Origin: a virus
Direction: 5' to 3' (one strand)
Length of the DNA stretch: 50,564 bases
IMG/VR virus record: IMGVR_UViG_3300034691_000007
Coordinates: 1 to 50,564 of that record
Shown here: piece after piece, positions 41,044 through 49,793 of the stretch
Numbering within the stretch: position 1 is the stretch's first letter
Layout of the letters: each line of letters starts with the position of its first letter
The notes under the pieces: model-generated
Database searches by the model: none
What the model was told of the DNA's origin: nothing
The model's input: the letters and a program-made list of their open reading frames with translations, nothing else
Translations under genes and position numbers: made by a program

Positions 41044-41180
41044 CTGAATATTAGTAGCCATTCACAACCGTCATGCGTTGGTTCAATGTGAGTTAACTCA
41101 CAATCAAACCCATCTGCTATATAGCTTTGCATGTAGTTCGTTGCTACGTCAAGACACTTATAGTAACGATAGTATTTCAT
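41040..41180 (-). CDS. Small early protein (46 aa)
   Basis: A 46-aa frame starting in the ATGA overlap with the 47-aa gene stop. Tyr-rich N-terminus (MKYYRYYKCLDVATNYMQSY), three Cys in all. Being second in the first leftward transcript, it is a host take-over candidate. A perfect 16-bp palindrome (41087-41102) lies inside the gene. Confidence 0.6.
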   Translation of the reverse strand: MKYYRYYKCLDVATNYMQSYIADGFDCELTHIEPTHDGCEWLLIFS

Positions 41181-41320
41181 GACTGGCTATACCAGCGAAC
41201 ATACCACACTTGTTCGCCATCCTCTAGCACAGCTTCAAGCATTACCTTATAGCCTTTGCTCTTATAATAGTTGCGCTTAGCTTTAGCCTTAGCCCAATTA
41301 GTATATCGTTCTTTGATCAT
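41177..41320 (-). CDS. Small basic early protein (47 aa), first gene of the leftward block
   Basis: A 47-aa frame with GAGGG eight bases before ATG 41320. The N-terminal half is a basic amphipathic helix (KERYTNWAKAKAKRNYYKSK); the second half is a beta hairpin with WYVRWY. The boxA-like site and early promoter are immediately upstream, so this is probably the first phage protein made. The likely role is binding host RNA polymerase, ribosome or nucleic acid, by analogy only. Confidence 0.62.
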   Translation of the reverse strand: MIKERYTNWAKAKAKRNYYKSKGYKVMLEAVLEDGEQVWYVRWYSQS

Positions 41321-41367
41321 GGTCAAGCCCTCATTATTAGAGTGCCTACCGATCATACACTACAGAT

Positions 41368-41379
41368 TGTTAAAGAGCG
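41368..41379 (-). promoter_or_regulatory. boxA-like antitermination element
   Basis: On the minus strand CGCTCTTTAACA (41379-41368), followed by ATCTG. Eleven of twelve bases equal the bacterial rrn boxA (TGCTCTTTAACA), the RNA site bound by NusB-S10. It starts about 10 bases after the predicted start of transcription from 41395-41423 and precedes the first early gene, where lambda-type and rrn-type antitermination sites act. Confidence 0.68.
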
Positions 41380-41394
41380 GTGGAACATGTAGCC

Positions 41395-41423
41395 ATTGTG
41401 CCGTTTGTTCGTGTTGCTGTCAA
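41395..41423 (-). promoter_or_regulatory. Early sigma70-type promoter
   Basis: TTGACA (41423-41418) on the minus strand, 17-base spacer, CACAAT (41400-41395, four of six). It directs leftward transcription starting near 41388 through the boxA-like site into the two small early genes. Confidence 0.65.
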
Positions 41424-42316
41424 GCGGTTATTGCTGTCTTGCGTATCGCATCATTAGTAGGAAGTCCCTAGCATGGCGAACCATGACTAAGCCCTTACTA
41501 ACTAGGCTAGCTTGCTGCCTCTCGGTCTTATGCTTGCTGGCTTGGAACGAACTATAAGCATGTGCCGCCAACCTGTCTACCTGTTAATCCATACAGTGTA
41601 TTGATAGGAAAGCTGACCACTTGATCAAGTAGGCATAGCTAAGCCCTTGTATCCATTGGAGTTTATCAAGCCTGCCACGATAGACACATACCCTATACGT
41701 TGGCCTAGCCTAAGCCCTATCGTTGCTCATACGCGCTTGTAGGAGCTTAGAGCCATAGCTACCGTTCGTCTGCCTGATAGTAGCCTTCATGTATAAAGGA
41801 ACGCGCACATGTGGGCTATATACCTACGCGTAGCAATTACCATGCCATACCTAGCATGACTCGTGCTACAGCACGTTAGACAATACTAAGCGCGGGCAAA
41901 GCCCGCAAAGCACGCATAAGGCAAGATCAAAGGCAGACACTGCAAAGTGAATACTAATAGAAGCCTTGATATACATGGGCTGTAGCTAGATGAACTAAGT
42001 ATATGTGTGCATGTATCAATGTGGTCATGTGTGGATATAGTCAATGCAACTAACTACTTGCCCGCTTACATATAGATTATGCTCGTCATACTAGCAATGT
42101 TTGATAATTATGGCGAGTTAGCCCAAGGGGTATGCCGGGGGTGTTGGGTAACGGGTTTCTGTTGCAATGCCCCTCCTAAATTTCTCCACAAAATTACAAG
42201 CAGCCGGTAGCTTCCCTTCAAGTAGTAAGGAGTGTTGGACACATTCTATGTTAGGGATAACATGTGCTAAGTGAATACGAGCTGCCGTTCATGAAACGCC
42301 TATAGGAAACACAGAT
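41424..42316. other. Gene-free divergent region (possible genome end/origin)
   Basis: No convincing gene over about 890 bases; the longest frames with any ribosome site are under 30 codons. It holds three near-copies of CTAAGCCCT(T/A) (41487, 41639, 41710), the palindromes ACTTGATCAAGT (41619-41630) and CTACGCGTAG (41824-41833), and hairpins CGTGCT/AGCACG (41862-41875) and GCGGGC-AAA-GCCCGC (41892-41906). An inverted repeat ATGTTA/TAACAT lies at 42248-42263. Rightward structural and leftward early genes diverge from it, so physical ends, packaging start or origin are most likely here. Confidence 0.6.
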
Positions 42317-42964
42317 ATGACTGATGTCGTATTAGATCCAATCACATCTGGCTACAATCTAACGAAGGTCAATGCGAACTTTGATAAGATTGAAGCCTCC
42401 ATCAATGGGGACTTGCTAAACCTCGCTGGTGGTAACAACGTAATGCTTCAAGACTTGGATATGAACAGTCACGGGATTCTTAACCTTGGGGTTAATACTG
42501 GTGAGCCTGACAGTATCCTCACCATAGGGGTAGCAGACCTACGGTATTACAATGTGGCAGGTGATACACTTACCGGCCCCATGAACGTTAACAGTCAAGT
42601 TATTACAGGACTTGTTGTTCCGGTAGATGACACTAGCCCTGTTCGTAAGGCAGAGTTGGATGATGTCATTACGGCATATCAAGTTGGTGATGCTTCGCTA
42701 CAGGATCAAATCCTTGGCATCAACCCTCCAATGGGTAGTGCCTTTAGCGTCATCAGTTGGCATGATCAAGTTATTACTAACTCAATCAACATTCCAGCGA
42801 ATAAGAATGCTTGGTCCTTTGGGCCTGTTCTTTCCATCGTTGCAGGACAGTCCGTCACTGTAGGAGCTAATAGCTTCTGGACCATTGCTGATGGTAAGAC
42901 TGCTGGTGCTGGAGCGCTTACAGCGGTTCCTGCTGATCCTATGGACTATGGAGTATTGACATGA
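42317..42964 (+). CDS. Tail fibre base/adaptor protein
   Basis: A 215-aa protein opening with VLDPITSGYNLTKVNANFDK and LAGGNNVMLQDLDMNSHGIL, the pattern of phage tail-fibre N-terminal domains that attach to the tail. The C-terminal part is beta-rich (AWSFGPVLSIVAGQSVTVGA). It is probably a short fibre or connector for the next two receptor-binding proteins. The next start overlaps its stop (ATGA). Confidence 0.75.
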   Translation: MTDVVLDPITSGYNLTKVNANFDKIEASINGDLLNLAGGNNVMLQDLDMNSHGILNLGVNTGEPDSILTIGVADLRYYNVAGDTLTGPMNVNSQVITGLVVPVDDTSPVRKAELDDVITAYQVGDASLQDQILGINPPMGSAFSVISWHDQVITNSINIPANKNAWSFGPVLSIVAGQSVTVGANSFWTIADGKTAGAGALTAVPADPMDYGVLT

Positions 42965-43938
42965 GTGTACAACAACTCAAACGTGGCACTACGGCTGCTG
43001 TAGCGGCATACACCCCAGCAGTAGGTGAGCCGGTATGGGACACTCAACTGAACAAGCTCACAGTAGGTGGGTTCGGTCTTAGTGGTGTAGCGTCGGCAGT
43101 TAAACTAGCGTCGGCACGTAACCTCAACTTCACTGGTGATGCTACCGGTACGCTGTCCTTTGATGGTAGCGTAGATGTAGCAACAGCTTTGACCTTGAGC
43201 GCTACAGGTGTATCAGCCGGTACGTTCACACGAGTAACCGTCGATACTAAAGGACGTGTTACAGCAGGACAGACTTCTGCATTGGCCATCGCCAATGGTG
43301 GTACAGGCTCTACTAGCGCCGCCGCAGCTCTTACAGCGTTGGGTGCTGCTCCACTAGCGTCGCCTGCCCTTACAGGGACACCTACAGCGCCAACAGCTAC
43401 AGCCGGTACAAACTCTACGCAAGTAGCTACTACTGCGTATGTAGACACTGGCCTTGCCCTTAAAGCGCCTATTGCGTCTCCGACGTTCACAGGAACTCCA
43501 GCAGCGCCTACGGCGGCTGTGGGCACCAACACTACACAGGTTGCAACAACAGCGCTTGTACAGGCTGAGATTGCCAACAAGCGTGCTTGGTCAACATGGG
43601 TCCCAACCATCACCTCTCAGTCAGGGACATACACGTCCATTGCTGCAACACTGGCTCGATACGTAGTCATCTATGGCATCTGCTACTTCCAGTTGAAGAT
43701 TAAGGTAACGACTAAAGGTACTGGTGTAATGCCAACCTTCACCCTGCCCTTTACAGCTTTGACTGGTACAGACTTGATGAGCTTTCCTGCACAGGAAGGT
43801 TTCAACAATGCCATCGGTGGTACAGCACAAGTAGCAACAGACCTAGCCCACGCTATCATTCGTAACTACGCAGCAGGTGATCTTGTCACTGCTGACGGAG
43901 CTATCGTGACAGTGCAAGGCTTCTACCCAATCGCTTAA
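42961..43938 (+). CDS. Tail fibre protein with collar repeats
   Basis: A 325-aa fibre protein. It starts with MSVQQLKRGTTAAVAAYTPA and has FTGDATGTLSFDGSVDV, a tail-fibre repeat. Two near-identical units near residues 140 and 180 (LTGTPTAPTATAGTNSTQVA and FTGTPAAPTAAVGTNTTQVA) are found in many tail fibres. The C-terminal 115 residues form a separate domain (STWVPTITSQSGTYTSIAAT) typical of receptor-binding tips. Expected to form trimers. Confidence 0.85.
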   Translation: MSVQQLKRGTTAAVAAYTPAVGEPVWDTQLNKLTVGGFGLSGVASAVKLASARNLNFTGDATGTLSFDGSVDVATALTLSATGVSAGTFTRVTVDTKGRVTAGQTSALAIANGGTGSTSAAAALTALGAAPLASPALTGTPTAPTATAGTNSTQVATTAYVDTGLALKAPIASPTFTGTPAAPTAAVGTNTTQVATTALVQAEIANKRAWSTWVPTITSQSGTYTSIAATLARYVVIYGICYFQLKIKVTTKGTGVMPTFTLPFTALTGTDLMSFPAQEGFNNAIGGTAQVATDLAHAIIRNYAAGDLVTADGAIVTVQGFYPIA

Positions 43939-43947
43939 GGAAAATTA

Positions 43948-45639
43948 ATGAGCACGCTCAACGTAGACACAATCGCCAACACTGCTGGTACTGTCTCCAT
44001 CCCATTGCCATCAGTAGAGATTAAACGAGAGTCTTACGTCTCGCTTGGCAACTGGACTGCTGGACTGACCATCACTGACTTTGATCAGACCTTCACCTAC
44101 AATGGCATCATCTATCGCCCTAAGGCAACCACGGTACTGCCATACACTACTGCTGTAGTGAACACCGACCTGAACTACTTCACCCAGCTTGCTAGTGCAG
44201 GCCCGTATGTTTTCCCAGAAGACTTCGGTGCTGTAGGGGATGGTGTGACTGATGACCGCACTGCCCTGTTGGCAGCCTTCACCGCTGCTGGCACCAAAGG
44301 TGCAACTGTAGTGCTGCGTAAGCGCTATCTGGTTGACAGTGGTGACTTGACCCTGCCTGAGAACCTGCGCCTTGAAGGCACATTCTCCCCTTACGGTATC
44401 CTGCCTTGGCAGACTACCACTGAGGTGCATGCACTCAACTCCACCATCATCCTCAACCCTAGCTACCGCATTGTGTTTGTAGCTGGTGGTCAACTGCATA
44501 ACCTATCTGTAATCCGTAAGGGCCTGACAGTTGCAGAAGCAACCACTGCTAACTTCACTGGCACTGCCTTGTATGGTCAGGGCCTGTATGGTGGTGTATA
44601 TCCAAACGAACATGACGGCATCGTGCTGTCGCACCTTCAGGTAATCGGGTTTAATACCCTCGGCTACTTCGACATGTGCCCTCGGATGGAGATTGAGTAT
44701 GTCTCTGGTGACAACATCAACGGCTTTAACTTCGGTACTGTGTACGATGTACAACGCCTGAAGAACTGCCATATGTGGCCATACAGCACTATCGGTGCTG
44801 GTGCTTCTGGCACCAACCTGAACCGTGGTGGTATCGCTTACTACTTCCGCCTGCGTAACGATATCATGCAGATGGAAGGTTGCTTCTCGTATGGCTACTA
44901 TCGTGGTGTTGTGTTCGATGATGGTATCGGTACTGGTACTATGGTCAACTGCGCTTTCGACAACACTGGGGCCAACACTCAGTCTGGCTCGATCGGTGTA
45001 CTGATCGAAGGGACTTCTACCTACTCGAACTTCATTGGCGTAATCGCTTACGGTAATGACCACGGGTTTTGGATCACTGCTGCTGCAACTGACAACCTCG
45101 TGTTCGATAACTGCCGCGCAGTGGGCAACCTCACTAACGCAGTACACATTGAACGTGGTGGCATTCGTTGGGTTAACGGTACGCTTGCAGGCTCGGTGAA
45201 TGGTGTTACCATCACTGGTGCAAGTTCCCGTCTGGACATCAGTCAGACCAGCTTCACTGACATGTCTAGCACCAACATCCTTGCCTCCAACTCTGCTCAG
45301 GTATACCCAAGCAATAACAAGTACAACAACACAGCAGGTATTGGTGGGTTTGTAATCCCAACCGTTGCCTCTGCTGACCCATTGGTACTCCCAATGAGCA
45401 GCGACGTAGTTGCTGTAAGTGGTTCTACTGGCTTCGGTAACTTGAACTATGGCTGGGCTGGCCGTGTTGTAACCTTGTTCTTCACAGGTTCCGTTACTGT
45501 TTTCAACGGAACTACCGGTGTTGTTAGTGTTATGCACTTGAATGGTGCCACTAGCTTCAACGCTGTAGCGAACAACACTCTTACACTGATGCACAACGGC
45601 AGCTACTGGGTAGAGATTGCCCGTTCACTTAACTCCTAA
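43948..45639 (+). CDS. Tailspike with right-handed beta-helix (putative depolymerase)
   Basis: A 563-aa protein. Residues about 1-80 form a tail-attachment domain with a FTYNGIIYRPK motif. The segment VFPEDFGAVGDGVTDDRTAL is the entry signature of pectate-lyase-like beta-helices, followed by about 300 residues of short strands with Asn/Gly turns (NGFNFG, NNTAGIGGF) and a C-terminal domain. This is the architecture of podovirus tailspikes that cut capsule or O-antigen. The enzymatic residues cannot be identified by eye. Confidence 0.88.
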   Translation: MSTLNVDTIANTAGTVSIPLPSVEIKRESYVSLGNWTAGLTITDFDQTFTYNGIIYRPKATTVLPYTTAVVNTDLNYFTQLASAGPYVFPEDFGAVGDGVTDDRTALLAAFTAAGTKGATVVLRKRYLVDSGDLTLPENLRLEGTFSPYGILPWQTTTEVHALNSTIILNPSYRIVFVAGGQLHNLSVIRKGLTVAEATTANFTGTALYGQGLYGGVYPNEHDGIVLSHLQVIGFNTLGYFDMCPRMEIEYVSGDNINGFNFGTVYDVQRLKNCHMWPYSTIGAGASGTNLNRGGIAYYFRLRNDIMQMEGCFSYGYYRGVVFDDGIGTGTMVNCAFDNTGANTQSGSIGVLIEGTSTYSNFIGVIAYGNDHGFWITAAATDNLVFDNCRAVGNLTNAVHIERGGIRWVNGTLAGSVNGVTITGASSRLDISQTSFTDMSSTNILASNSAQVYPSNNKYNNTAGIGGFVIPTVASADPLVLPMSSDVVAVSGSTGFGNLNYGWAGRVVTLFFTGSVTVFNGTTGVVSVMHLNGATSFNAVANNTLTLMHNGSYWVEIARSLNS

Positions 45640-45645
45640 GGAGAA

Positions 45646-45661
45646 GGGCCAAGGATGGCCC
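45646..45661 (+). promoter_or_regulatory. Hairpin and 7-codon leader before the small terminase
   Basis: GGGCC (45646-45650), AAGGAT, GGCCC (45657-45661) is a perfect 5-bp stem covering part of the ATG at 45655. That ATG begins a 7-codon frame (MAHPNYD, stop 45676-45678) behind a strong AAGGAG; its stop overlaps the small terminase start (45671). The arrangement suggests translational coupling of terminase to the upstream tailspike gene. Confidence 0.45.
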
Positions 45662-45670
45662 ACCCCAACT

Positions 45671-46183
45671 ATGATTGATAAGAACAGATTTCTAGACACT
45701 ACAGGCAGACCTCTTACTCAAAGCATCTTCTTGGAGATTGGCTATACAGAGTACGCAGTCTATACCCTTAAAGAATTCGACTACATGTACAAGGGCCAGT
45801 ACTACCCGTCCTTGAAGAAGCTCTTCCTAGAGTGTGAAGACCCAACCGAATATGAATTTGCAACTAAGCACCTTCTCGGCTGGCAGCACTGGAAGCGTCT
45901 ATGTGAGAACAAACAGATTGCACGTCACGTTGCTGAGTGGCGAGAAGAACTGGAACTCAAGATTCGTTCTAACGCTGTACGGGAAATGCAAGCCCTGTGC
46001 GGTAGCGAGAATGGCAACTACAGTGCTGCAAAGTTCTTGGCCGACCGTGGCTGGGATAAACGTGCTGCTGGCCGTCCAAGCAAGAATGAGCTGGAGAAGG
46101 AAACTCGTATTGCAGAACATATTGCCAACGAGTTCAGTGATGATATTGCTCGACTCTCGTTGGTGGTAGATAATGGAAAGTGA
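45671..46183 (+). CDS. terS: Small terminase subunit
   Basis: A 170-aa protein just before the large subunit, overlapping it by 11 bases. Start ATG 45671 follows a 7-codon leader. The central region is helical (LGWQHWKRLCENKQIARHVA), followed by KFLADRGWDKRAAGRPSKNE, a basic stretch common to phage small terminases, and an acidic helical C-terminus. It would recognise viral DNA and form an oligomeric ring that regulates the motor. Confidence 0.8.
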   Translation: MIDKNRFLDTTGRPLTQSIFLEIGYTEYAVYTLKEFDYMYKGQYYPSLKKLFLECEDPTEYEFATKHLLGWQHWKRLCENKQIARHVAEWREELELKIRSNAVREMQALCGSENGNYSAAKFLADRGWDKRAAGRPSKNELEKETRIAEHIANEFSDDIARLSLVVDNGK

Positions 46184-47780
46184 TGACGAATGGCTGGTAA
46201 AGGCCAAGCAGAAGCTAGCTAGAATGCCACCACAGGCAAAGGAAGTAAGAGAGCGGGCACTCACCGACCTTTACTTCTTCGCCCGTCTGGTGAACCCCGG
46301 CTACGTCTATGGTGATGTACACCGTGAAGTCTTTGCTTGGATGCAAGAGTACACTCTGTTTGGTCAGGGTGAAGATGGTGCCAACAAACTTGTTATGCTG
46401 CCTCGTGCTCACCTTAAGAGCCACATGGTAGCGACTTGGGCAGCATGGGTGATCGCACGTAGCCCTGAGGTAACGATGCTGTATGTATCGGCCACAGCGG
46501 GCCTTGCAGACACTCAGCTATACGCTATCAAGAACATCCTTAGTTCTGACATCTTCATGCGTTACTTCCCAGAATACATCAATCCACAAGAAGGTAAACG
46601 TGAGAAGTGGTCTAGCACCATGATCAGCGTTGACCATGAGCAGCGACGTAAGGAGGGTATCCGTGATGCTACCATCAGTACCGCAGGACTCACAACCAAC
46701 ACCACTGGATGGCACGCAGACATTATCATCGCGGATGACTTGGTGGTGCCAGAGAACGCTTACACTGAAGATGGCCGTGAATCTGTTAGCAAAAAAGCCA
46801 GCCAGTTCACCTCCATCCGAAACGCTGGTGGACTTACCATGGCGTGTGGTACACGATACCACCCGGTTGACATTTACGATGTATGGAGGAACCAGCTCTA
46901 CGACGTCTACGACGACGATGGAGTGATGATTGACCGTAAGCCTGTGTGGGACATCAAAGAGTTCGCTGTAGAGAAGGAGGGTATCTTTACGTGGCCCAGA
47001 ACTGTACGTACTGACGGCAAGGCCTTTGGCTTTGACATGAGAGTGCTTGCACGCATCAGGGCAGAGTATTCTGACACAGTTCAATACTATGCTCAGTATT
47101 ACAATGACCCCAACGATCCGGGCAGTGACCGTATCAGCCGAGACAAGTTTCAGTATTACAACCCACGGGCCTTGAAGAAGGATGGTGGCAAGTGGTTCTA
47201 CAATGGTCGTCGGTTGAATGTCTATGCAGCAGTTGACTTTGCATTCTCCCTCTCTAAGAACGCTGACTACACAGCTATCGTAGTGATTGGGATTGACAAT
47301 GAGAGCAATATCTACATCCTTGACATTGATCGGTTCAAGTCTGACAAGACGATTGAATACTTCCAACACATCAAAGACCTGCATGTCAAATGGAACTTTG
47401 CTAAGCTCCGGGCAGAGGTCACTGTAGCGCAGAAGGTAATCGTTAACGGTATCAAAGACTACCTGAAGAAAGATGGTCTTCGTCTTGCAGTAGATGAGTA
47501 TCGTCCAAGTCGTGCAGAAGGTTCCAAGGAAGAGCGTATCGCTGCCAGCCTTGAGCACAAGTATGATAACTTGGAGGTATGGCACCTAGAAGGCGGATGG
47601 ACACAAGTTCTCGAAGAGGAGCTGGTGTTGGCACGCCCTGCACACGATGACATCAAGGATGCCCTTGCAAGCGCTGTAGGCATTGCTGTACCCCCTGCCC
47701 GTAGTGGTGGGTCCAAGATAAAAGATTTTCTACCTACCTCAAATACTCGTACCCGCTTCGGCGGAGTAGCATTCAGATAA
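46173..47780 (+). CDS. terL: Large terminase subunit
   Basis: A 535-aa packaging motor. The ATPase has a variant P-loop MLPRAHLKSH and a Walker B IIIADDL. The nuclease domain has AVDFAFSLSKNADYTA (first metal-binding Asp) and ARPAHDDIKDALASAV (last Asp pair), as in RNaseH-like terminase nucleases. It cuts concatemers and pumps DNA into the prohead through the portal encoded next. The packaging style (defined ends or headful) cannot be told from the sequence. Confidence 0.95.
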   Translation: MESDDEWLVKAKQKLARMPPQAKEVRERALTDLYFFARLVNPGYVYGDVHREVFAWMQEYTLFGQGEDGANKLVMLPRAHLKSHMVATWAAWVIARSPEVTMLYVSATAGLADTQLYAIKNILSSDIFMRYFPEYINPQEGKREKWSSTMISVDHEQRRKEGIRDATISTAGLTTNTTGWHADIIIADDLVVPENAYTEDGRESVSKKASQFTSIRNAGGLTMACGTRYHPVDIYDVWRNQLYDVYDDDGVMIDRKPVWDIKEFAVEKEGIFTWPRTVRTDGKAFGFDMRVLARIRAEYSDTVQYYAQYYNDPNDPGSDRISRDKFQYYNPRALKKDGGKWFYNGRRLNVYAAVDFAFSLSKNADYTAIVVIGIDNESNIYILDIDRFKSDKTIEYFQHIKDLHVKWNFAKLRAEVTVAQKVIVNGIKDYLKKDGLRLAVDEYRPSRAEGSKEERIAASLEHKYDNLEVWHLEGGWTQVLEEELVLARPAHDDIKDALASAVGIAVPPARSGGSKIKDFLPTSNTRTRFGGVAFR

Positions 47781-47790
47781 GGAACAACGC

Positions 47791-49545
47791 ATGTCTACGA
47801 AAGTAGCAGAACTGGAACACATGTTTGCACAAGACGACTGCTCGCAATGGGTCGGCTACATGTGGAAGAAGTTTAACGACCAACGTCGTGAATGGATTGA
47901 GGAGAAGAAAGAACTCCGCAACTACATCTTCGCAACCGATACAAGCTCTACCAGCAACGGGACTCTCCCGTGGAAGAACTCCACTACCATCCCCAAACTG
48001 TGCCAAATCAGGGACAACCTGCACTCCAACTACCTCTCGTCTCTGTTTCCAAATGACGACTGGCTGAAGTGGCAGGGCTATGGCAAGGACGATAGTGTCA
48101 AGCTGAAGGCCAAAGCCATTCAGTCTTACATGGACAACAAATGCCGTGAAGGTCACTTCCGTACAGAAATGTCTAAGCTGTTGCTGGACTACATTGACTA
48201 TGGCAATGCGTTCGCTACATGCTCGTTTGAATCCAAGTACAAGACCATGCCAGATGGCTCCGTGGTTCCAGATTACATTGGCCCTCGCCTTGTACGTATC
48301 AGCCCTATGGATATTGTCTTCAACCCACTTGCTACAGACTTCCTAAGTACCTTCAAGATCATCCGGTCTGTGAAGACCATAGGAGAGCTTAAGCGCCTCG
48401 CTCAAGACGAACCTGAGCAGGCCTTCTGGCAAGTAGCTGTAGACCGCCGTGCGGAGCTTCAGGGCCGTTTGGGGGCATATAGTATTGAGGACTTCGACAA
48501 GGCTATTGGGTTTCAGGTAGATGGCTTTGGTAACATGTACGAATACTACATGTCTGACTTCGTTGAGGTGCTGGAATTCTATGGCGACTACCATGACCAG
48601 AAGACTGGCGAGCTTTACATCAACAAGGTTATTACAGTCGTTGACAGGTCCTGTGTGGTCCGTGAGGACAACATTCCTAGCTGGCTTGGTCATGCCCCTA
48701 TCTATCACGTAGGATGGCGTGTACGGCCTGACAACCTCTGGGCGATGGGTCCATTGGACAACTTGGTAGGTATGCAATACCGTATCGACCACTTGGAGAA
48801 TCTTCGAGCTGATGCTGCTGACCTTATCATCCACCCACCACTGAAGATCATTGGTGACGTAGAAGAGTTTGAGTGGGGCCCTAATGCTGAAATCCATATT
48901 GCCGAAGGTGGTGATGTGGGTGAAGTAAGCAAGAGCTTCCAAGGTGTTATGCTGGCTGCCAACGATATCCAGATGTATGAGGACCGTATGGAACTCTATG
49001 CTGGTGCTCCTCGTGAAGCTATGGGTATCCGTACTCCCGGCGAGAAGACCGCCCTTGAAGTTCAGACGCTCTCTAACGCTGCTGGTCGAATCTTCCAAGA
49101 GAAGATTACCACCTTTGAGATTGAGCTGCTTGAACGCGTCCTGAACGCCATGCTGGAGACCTCACGCCGTAACATGGATGGGTCTGACATCATTCGTGTA
49201 ATGGATGATGACATTGGCGTTGCTGACTTCATGCAAATCACCAAGGAAGACATTACAGCCAATGGTAAAATCCGTCCTGTAGGTGCTCGTCACTTCGCTA
49301 AGCAGTCTCAAGACTTGCAGAACGTTGTGGGTGTATTCAACTCCCCTATTGGTCAGATGATCTTGCCTCACACCAGCTCTGTAGCTATGGCTAACTTCGT
49401 CTCTGACGTCATTGGTCTCTCTGGCTATGAACTGTTCCGTCCGAACGTTGCTGTTGCTGAACAAGCCCAGACTCAATCTCTGGCTAACCAAGCACAGGAA
49501 GACAACCAAGTACAGGCTTCGGTTCCACCTGAGGGCGTTCAATGA
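47791..49545 (+). CDS. Portal protein
   Basis: A 584-aa protein in the portal slot between large terminase and scaffold. It matches the podovirus portal pattern: DYGNAFATCSFE, GHAPIYHVGWRVRPDNLWAM, and helical region APREAMGIRTPGEKTALEVQ (the conserved helix of the channel). It would form the 12-mer DNA entry ring and the docking site for the adaptor. It overlaps the next small gene by ATGA. Confidence 0.93.
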   Translation: MSTKVAELEHMFAQDDCSQWVGYMWKKFNDQRREWIEEKKELRNYIFATDTSSTSNGTLPWKNSTTIPKLCQIRDNLHSNYLSSLFPNDDWLKWQGYGKDDSVKLKAKAIQSYMDNKCREGHFRTEMSKLLLDYIDYGNAFATCSFESKYKTMPDGSVVPDYIGPRLVRISPMDIVFNPLATDFLSTFKIIRSVKTIGELKRLAQDEPEQAFWQVAVDRRAELQGRLGAYSIEDFDKAIGFQVDGFGNMYEYYMSDFVEVLEFYGDYHDQKTGELYINKVITVVDRSCVVREDNIPSWLGHAPIYHVGWRVRPDNLWAMGPLDNLVGMQYRIDHLENLRADAADLIIHPPLKIIGDVEEFEWGPNAEIHIAEGGDVGEVSKSFQGVMLAANDIQMYEDRMELYAGAPREAMGIRTPGEKTALEVQTLSNAAGRIFQEKITTFEIELLERVLNAMLETSRRNMDGSDIIRVMDDDIGVADFMQITKEDITANGKIRPVGARHFAKQSQDLQNVVGVFNSPIGQMILPHTSSVAMANFVSDVIGLSGYELFRPNVAVAEQAQTQSLANQAQEDNQVQASVPPEGVQ

Positions 49546-49787
49546 AAATCTCATGGACTAAGGGGCTAGACAAAGAACAGCAACTAGATGTCCGTGGCAA
49601 CTACAAGGAGGCCCTCGTAATGAGGCGTCGCCTTGTGGTGATGCTTAAGGACAAGATTGAGCTGTCTGCCAAGGCTGGGCGCTCCAAGGAACTCTATGAG
49701 TCTCCTAACTGGGCTTACCTCCAAGCTGATGCAAGAGGGTATGAACGGGCTATTTCTGACGTTATTGACTTAATTTCAGAAGATTAA
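49542..49787 (+). CDS. Small hypothetical protein between portal and scaffold
   Basis: An 81-aa basic helical protein (MKISWTKGLDKEQQLDVRGN) starting in the portal stop (ATGA). It is conserved in position in many podoviruses, but no domain was recognised. Its helical character suggests a packaging or assembly factor. The late promoter-like element begins 7 bases after its stop. Confidence 0.65.
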   Translation: MKISWTKGLDKEQQLDVRGNYKEALVMRRRLVVMLKDKIELSAKAGRSKELYESPNWAYLQADARGYERAISDVIDLISED

Positions 49788-49793
49788 AAATAG

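Noticed and set aside
41641-41647. TTGTATC as a fourth promoter-like element
   Set aside because: The nearby TTGTATC at about 41648 lacks the T/A tracts and GACTCTAG at the right spacing.
41701-41800. 26-codon minus-strand frame starting at the ATG near 41791
   Set aside because: No ribosome site, no coupling, and short enough to be chance.
42121-42180. tRNA-like sequence in the gene-free zone
   Set aside because: No T-loop GTTCGA or cloverleaf stems could be drawn.
42252-42262. TAGGGATAACA resembling the start of the I-SceI site
   Set aside because: Only 11 of 18 bases match; it is part of a small inverted repeat and is a coincidence.
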